Part shown: piece by piece, positions 60,142 to 64,000 of the stretch | Numbering within the stretch: position 1 is the first letter of the stretch | Layout: the number at the start of each line of letters is the position of its first letter | DNA from: an uncultured Pseudomonadota bacterium | Lineage (GTDB): Bacteria; Pseudomonadota; Alphaproteobacteria; Rs-D84 | DNA: 64,000 bases | Reading direction: 5' to 3' | NCBI GenBank assembly: GCA_902774285.1 | Contig: CACYHO010000001.1 | Location: forward strand, 266,077 to 330,076 | Made by a program: the position numbers and the translations under genes | Notes under the pieces: generated by a model | Seen by the model: the letters and a program-made list of their open reading frames with translations, nothing else | What the model was told of the DNA's origin: nothing | The model's database searches: none

Positions 60142-61272
60142 ATGAAGAGACTTTTATCGTTTATTGCTTCGTTGTTCTTGTTTTGTGGTGCGGTTAATGC
60201 TGCACAGTACAAGGCTGTGTTGGTTGCAGATATTGATTCTGGGCGTGTTTTATATCAAGAAAACGCTAATCAATTAAATTACCCGGCATCTCTAACAAAA
60301 ATAATGACTTTATATCTGACTTTCGATGCTTTGGAACACAAAAGATTACATCTGGATGATTATTTGATTGTTTCTAATTATGCCGCAAATGCGCAACCTG
60401 TAAAATTGGGTTTGACAGCAGGCAGCAAGATAAAAGTAGAAGATGCTATCAAAGCGGTTGCGGTTCATTCTGCGAATGATGTAGCGCGTGTTTTGGCGGA
60501 AAATTTACAAGGCGGCAAAGAAGGCAATTTTGCAAATCTTATGACGCGTGTCGCAAATGAAATAGGATTACAAAATACAAATTTTGAAAACTCATCAGGT
60601 CTGCCAAATGATGATCATATGTCAACAGCACGTGATATTGCATTATTATCTATGGCTGTTTATAGACATTTTCCACAATATTGGAAATATTTCGGGATTA
60701 AATCGTGGACTTATGATGGTAAAACATATACAAACGGTAACAGGTTGTTGGGGAATTATCCTGGATGCGATGGTATGAAAACAGGTTTTACAAATAAATC
60801 AAAATATTCTTTGGTCGCAACCGCTAAACGCGATGGGCATCATTTGATGGTTGTCGTTTTGGGGGCAGAAACCAAAGATGTTCGTGCCAATGTTGCAACA
60901 AAAATGTTAAATCTTGGTTTTTCAAAGTACGGTAAATCAGATGCTGTTTATGTTGTGCCACAACAGCATACAGAAACACCAACTGTTGCGAATCCTATTA
61001 CAAAATATGCCACAGATAAAAAGTCAGAACAAACATTTAAATCGGTTGTTTCCACTAGTGGTGCAGGGGTGCAATTTGGTGCGTTTTCTTCGTATCAATC
61101 TGCACAAAATCAGGCGAAGAAAGTAAAAGATGCAACAGGTCTTAGTGCAGATATACAACAAAATGAAAATGGTCTTTATCGTGTGCGTGTAAATGGGATT
61201 TCGGAAAGTGCAGCACAAAATGCTAAAAATGCGGCAATAGCACATGGTATAGATTGTTATGTGTTTCATTAA
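60142..61272 (+). CDS. D-alanyl-D-alanine carboxypeptidase with C-terminal SPOR domain
   Basis: A 376-residue S11-type enzyme (DacA/DacC family). Signal peptide FIASLFLFCGAVNA; catalytic triad of motifs SLTK (Ser50, Lys53), SAN (Ser110) and KTG (Lys213). It trims the terminal D-Ala of peptidoglycan stem peptides in the periplasm. The usual DacA C-terminal membrane-anchoring domain is absent. A linker and a SPOR domain (about residues 305-376, VQFGAFSSYQSAQNQAKKVK and YRVRVNGISESAAQN) take its place; SPOR domains bind denuded glycan at the septum. This architecture is common in Alphaproteobacteria. Confidence 0.94.
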   Translation: MKRLLSFIASLFLFCGAVNAAQYKAVLVADIDSGRVLYQENANQLNYPASLTKIMTLYLTFDALEHKRLHLDDYLIVSNYAANAQPVKLGLTAGSKIKVEDAIKAVAVHSANDVARVLAENLQGGKEGNFANLMTRVANEIGLQNTNFENSSGLPNDDHMSTARDIALLSMAVYRHFPQYWKYFGIKSWTYDGKTYTNGNRLLGNYPGCDGMKTGFTNKSKYSLVATAKRDGHHLMVVVLGAETKDVRANVATKMLNLGFSKYGKSDAVYVVPQQHTETPTVANPITKYATDKKSEQTFKSVVSTSGAGVQFGAFSSYQSAQNQAKKVKDATGLSADIQQNENGLYRVRVNGISESAAQNAKNAAIAHGIDCYVFH

Positions 61273-61283
61273 AGACAATAATT

Positions 61284-61874
61284 ATGAATATAAAGATAGA
61301 AAAACTTATTAAACAATTTGCAAAATTACCACGTGTTGGGACACGTGCTGCAACGCGTATTGTTATTGGTTTGTTACAAGATAAAACAGGGCGTGCAGAA
61401 TCTTTAGCAAATGCATTATTAGATGCTTCAAAATCAATACACCCTTGTTCTGTATGTGGTGTGTTAACAGATGGAGATGTTTGCGAATATTGTTCAGACA
61501 GTGTGCGTAAAAACGGACAATTATGCATGGTTCGCGATTTGTCTGATGTGTTGGTGATTGAAAAATCTGGTGTGTTTCATGGAAGATATCATGTTTTGGG
61601 TGGTAGTTTATCTGGTGTAAATGGTGTTACCCCAGATGATTTAAATATTGCAAATATACCGGCGCGTATAAAAAATGAAAATATAGAAGAAATAATATTT
61701 GCATTACCTAATACTGTTGAAGGAAAAACAACGCAACAATATATAATTTCATCAATTGGTAATATGGGTGTATCTTTTTCTGAATTAGCATCAGGCGTCC
61801 CACTTGGTGGTGATTTAGACTATATTGATGATGGAACTTTGACATTGGCATTCGGGGGACGCAAAAAATTATGA
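61284..61874 (+). CDS. recR: Recombination mediator RecR
   Basis: A 196-residue protein. The helix-hairpin-helix start is FAKLPRVGTRAATRI, the zinc finger CSVCGVLTDGDVCEYC and the TOPRIM domain VIEKSGVFHGRYHVLGGSLSGVNGV. It helps load RecA on gapped DNA with RecO. I start at ATG 61284 (MNIKIEKLIKQF), 11 bases after the carboxypeptidase gene. Its stop overlaps the rsmA start (ATGA). The dnaX and ybaB genes that often precede recR are not here. Confidence 0.95.
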   Translation: MNIKIEKLIKQFAKLPRVGTRAATRIVIGLLQDKTGRAESLANALLDASKSIHPCSVCGVLTDGDVCEYCSDSVRKNGQLCMVRDLSDVLVIEKSGVFHGRYHVLGGSLSGVNGVTPDDLNIANIPARIKNENIEEIIFALPNTVEGKTTQQYIISSIGNMGVSFSELASGVPLGGDLDYIDDGTLTLAFGGRKKL

Positions 61875-62704
61875 CAGATAAAATTGTGTCTTTGCCGCCT
61901 GTATCAGAAATGATGCGCGAAAGCGGTTTGGAACCAAAGAAGCAATTTGGTCAAAATTTTTTGTTCGATTTAAATTTAACATCGCGTATTGCACGTAATA
62001 TTCCAGATATAGAAAACACAACTGTTGTTGAAGTTGGACCCGGGCCTGGTGGTTTGACGCGTGCCATATTAATGTCTGGGGTAAAAAAATTAATTGCGAT
62101 AGAAAAAGATAAAACCACAGAACCAATTTTATCAAAAATAATAGATGCATCTGATGGCAGATTGGAAGTTATTTATGGCGATGCTTTGAAAACAAATTTA
62201 TCGAATGTCGATAAAGACGGTTTTGCCATTTGTTCAAATTTACCATACAATGTTGGTACAGAATTGTTAATTGGTTGGATGCACAAAATTGCAAGTGGTG
62301 AAAAAATAAAATCTTTAACTTTAATGTTTCAAAAAGAAGTTGCACAACGTATTGTGGCAAAGGTTGGTGATACGCAATACGGCAGATTATCTGTATTGTG
62401 CAATTTAATTGCAGATACAAAAATATTATTTGATGTTCCAAACACTGCATTCGTTCCACGTCCAAAGGTTCAATCTGCGGTTGTTCAAATTATTCCTAAT
62501 AAAAACAAGATAAATAAAATAGACGATGTTTCTGTATTAGAAAAATTAACTGCAAAATTATTTGGACAACGTCGTAAAATGATACGTGGAATTATAAAAA
62601 CAGATTGGGCACAATATGGATTAACAGGGACAGAACGTGCGGAAGAAATTTCACCAGAATTATTCTTAAAAATTTCGCACAATATTGATGTAAATCTGTT
62701 ATAA
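61871..62704 (+). CDS. rsmA: 16S rRNA dimethyladenosine transferase
   Basis: A 277-residue KsgA enzyme that dimethylates the two adjacent adenines near the 3' end of 16S rRNA. KKQFGQNFLFD is the N-terminal block, VVEVGPGPGGLTRAIL binds SAM and CSNLPYNVGTELL is the catalytic N-L-P-Y motif. FVPRPKVQSAVVQI and KLFGQRRKMIRG follow in the C-terminal domain. Normal length. It is translationally coupled to recR by a four-base overlap. Confidence 0.97.
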   Translation: MTDKIVSLPPVSEMMRESGLEPKKQFGQNFLFDLNLTSRIARNIPDIENTTVVEVGPGPGGLTRAILMSGVKKLIAIEKDKTTEPILSKIIDASDGRLEVIYGDALKTNLSNVDKDGFAICSNLPYNVGTELLIGWMHKIASGEKIKSLTLMFQKEVAQRIVAKVGDTQYGRLSVLCNLIADTKILFDVPNTAFVPRPKVQSAVVQIIPNKNKINKIDDVSVLEKLTAKLFGQRRKMIRGIIKTDWAQYGLTGTERAEEISPELFLKISHNIDVNLL

Positions 62705-62727
62705 TATAACTGAAACGGAGAGAGAAC

Positions 62728-64000
62728 ATGTCAACAGCAACACTTATATTTTTCGCAATAGCATTTGTCGCAGTATTTTTTATGCGTCTTTTTAAGATGG
62801 GGACTTTATTAGCGTTTTTATTGACAGGTATTTTGGCTGGACAGCATGTTTTGGGATTGTTTGAATTATCTGGAACATGGAATTTTTTGGGCGAATTGGG
62901 CATAATGTTTTTGTGGTTTAATATTGGTTTGCAAATCAATATGCAAAGACTTTGGCAATTAAGACACACCATTTTCGGACTGGGCGCATCCCAGGTGTTA
63001 ATGGTGGCGGTTATGCTTTTCCCGATGCTTGTTGGAATTACATCATGGTCTTTGATTGGGACAGCGATGATATCTTTGATTTTGGCGATGTCCAGTACGT
63101 CTGAAGATTTACAGATATTAATCGACAGAAACCAATTACAAACAAATATGGGGCGTCAAACATTTTCTATTTTATTATTTCAAGATTTATTATCAATTCC
63201 ATTACTTGCGATGTTGCCAATTATGGCGGGCAAATCTATAAACCTTGGTGCGTCTGCAATTGATATTTTGGTAATGTCATTGGGTTTAATATTGGGGGTA
63301 GTAATCGTTTCAAAATTTATTATAAATCCATTGATGCGTGTTGTTGCACGTATAAAATCTACCGAAGCATTTGTTTTGGCGATAATGGTAAATATCGCGG
63401 TATGGGCTGTTGTTTTAAATTTGATGGGATTACCACCGGCATTGGGGGCGTTCTTGGCTGGTATGTTAATGTCGGAAACAGTTTACAGACACCAGGTAAA
63501 TGCAGCCATCGAACCATATTCAATGTTGTTCTTGTCTTTCTTTTTCATTGTTTTGGGCATGGAAATAAATTTACCATTCTTGATAGATCATTGGGATATG
63601 GTTTTAATCGGTGTTGCTGGATTGGTTTTTATCAAATTTTTCGCTTTATATATCGTTGCACGTGTGCGTCATGTCCAATCACGTGAAGCAACATTAATGT
63701 CTCTTATTTTGGCCCAGGGCGGTGAATTTGGATTGTTGATTTTACAAACAATGAAAATAAACGGTATTTCTGCGATTCCAGCAGAACATCAGGAAATTTT
63801 AACTGCTATAATCATAGTTTCTATTATGATGACACCAATATTATTGCTATTATATGACCAATTATTAAAAGCTGGCAAAATATTTAATGGGTCACGTAAT
63901 AAAAAATTGTCAGAACAAATCAAAGTAGAAACACCAAGTGTTATAATTTGTGGTTTTGGCCGTATGGGTCAAATTGTCGCACAGATGTTGGAATCGGAAC
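62728..64000 (+). CDS. KefB/KefC-type monovalent cation:proton antiporter (3' truncated)
   Basis: The gene runs off the window; 424 residues are visible. ATG 62728 follows GGAGAGA. The N-terminal part holds a CPA2-type transport domain with about 12 spans, including FLWFNIGLQINMQRLW, ILAMSSTSEDLQIL, LLFQDLLSIPLLAML and LILAQGGEFGLLIL. The end starts a cytoplasmic RCK/TrkA-N domain with the dinucleotide loop ICGFGRMGQIVAQ. This layout fits KefB/KefC potassium efflux systems. Gln/Asp details of the ion site and the regulator KefG/F cannot be judged here. It lies 23 bases after rsmA. Confidence 0.9.
   Translation, partial: MSTATLIFFAIAFVAVFFMRLFKMGTLLAFLLTGILAGQHVLGLFELSGTWNFLGELGIMFLWFNIGLQINMQRLWQLRHTIFGLGASQVLMVAVMLFPMLVGITSWSLIGTAMISLILAMSSTSEDLQILIDRNQLQTNMGRQTFSILLFQDLLSIPLLAMLPIMAGKSINLGASAIDILVMSLGLILGVVIVSKFIINPLMRVVARIKSTEAFVLAIMVNIAVWAVVLNLMGLPPALGAFLAGMLMSETVYRHQVNAAIEPYSMLFLSFFFIVLGMEINLPFLIDHWDMVLIGVAGLVFIKFFALYIVARVRHVQSREATLMSLILAQGGEFGLLILQTMKINGISAIPAEHQEILTAIIIVSIMMTPILLLLYDQLLKAGKIFNGSRNKKLSEQIKVETPSVIICGFGRMGQIVAQMLESE

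Noticed and set aside
59741..64000. Possible mobile or phage-related segment at the right end
   Set aside because: All genes here are housekeeping or transport genes with the same codon use as the rest. I saw no integrase, transposase or terminal repeat in the window.

Overview
This window is a gene-dense, A+T-rich piece of bacterial chromosome with no rRNA, insertion sequence, prophage or CRISPR array. Several genes point to Alphaproteobacteria: a GapR (DUF2312) nucleoid protein, a zinc-less L31, a short ValRS, and a run of VirB6-like genes resembling the tandem virB6 paralogs of Rickettsiales. I read it as an uncultured, host- or gut-associated low-GC alphaproteobacterium. This placement is inference. 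No stretch longer than about 300 bases lacks a gene.

Layout. (1) 1-2.0 kb: a partial membrane-anchored ORF, a short VIT/CCC1-like protein, a small exported Cys-containing protein and a PagL-like outer-membrane enzyme. (2) 2.2-10.0 kb: three large exported cysteine-rich proteins of no recognised family that share C-x6-C segments, interrupted by rplU-rpmA. (3) 10.0-12.9 kb: divergent dnaQ and uvrD. (4) 12.9-19.5 kb: five VirB6/TrbL-like polytopic membrane proteins, four in a tight minus-strand operon and one divergent. (5) 19.5-33 kb: rpmE, a SuhB-like protein without its metal-binding Asp residues, PBP1A, mraY-ftsW-murG, an exported OmpA-like protein, comF, valS, an acyl-ACP thioesterase, a YjbR-like protein, a TM2 protein and rpmH. 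(6) 33.3-39.4 kb: a 36-residue membrane peptide, gyrA, a MerR regulator, tRNA-Glu, an M23 peptidase coupled to a DUF5662-like protein, a PQ-loop protein and a methyltransferase. (7) 39.4-43.6 kb: arginine operon argC-argJ-argB/argD, in which argB and argD form one ORF. (8) tRNA-Gln, then an operon of MarR regulator, TolC, a very short periplasmic adaptor and an RND pump (44-49.5 kb). (9) 49.5-64 kb: mostly housekeeping genes (rmuC, def-fmt, truA, comEC, pyrG, gapR, pyk, a D-Ala-D-Ala carboxypeptidase, recR-rsmA) and a partial KefB/C-type transporter.

How the genes may work together. The cell-envelope theme is strong: PBP1A, MraY/FtsW/MurG, an M23 peptidase, a DacA-type carboxypeptidase and the RND/TolC module. 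The most novel part is the pair of neighbouring loci at 2-10 kb (exported C-x6-C proteins) and 13-19.5 kb (five VirB6-like membrane proteins). They could be parts of one envelope or secretion apparatus, but only proximity and shared envelope localisation support that link.

Expression. Intrinsic terminators are plentiful. Many promoters have a clear -10, often extended (TGGTATAAT), and several lie 6-9 bases before the start codon. This predicts leaderless or nearly leaderless mRNAs, and I used it to choose several start codons.
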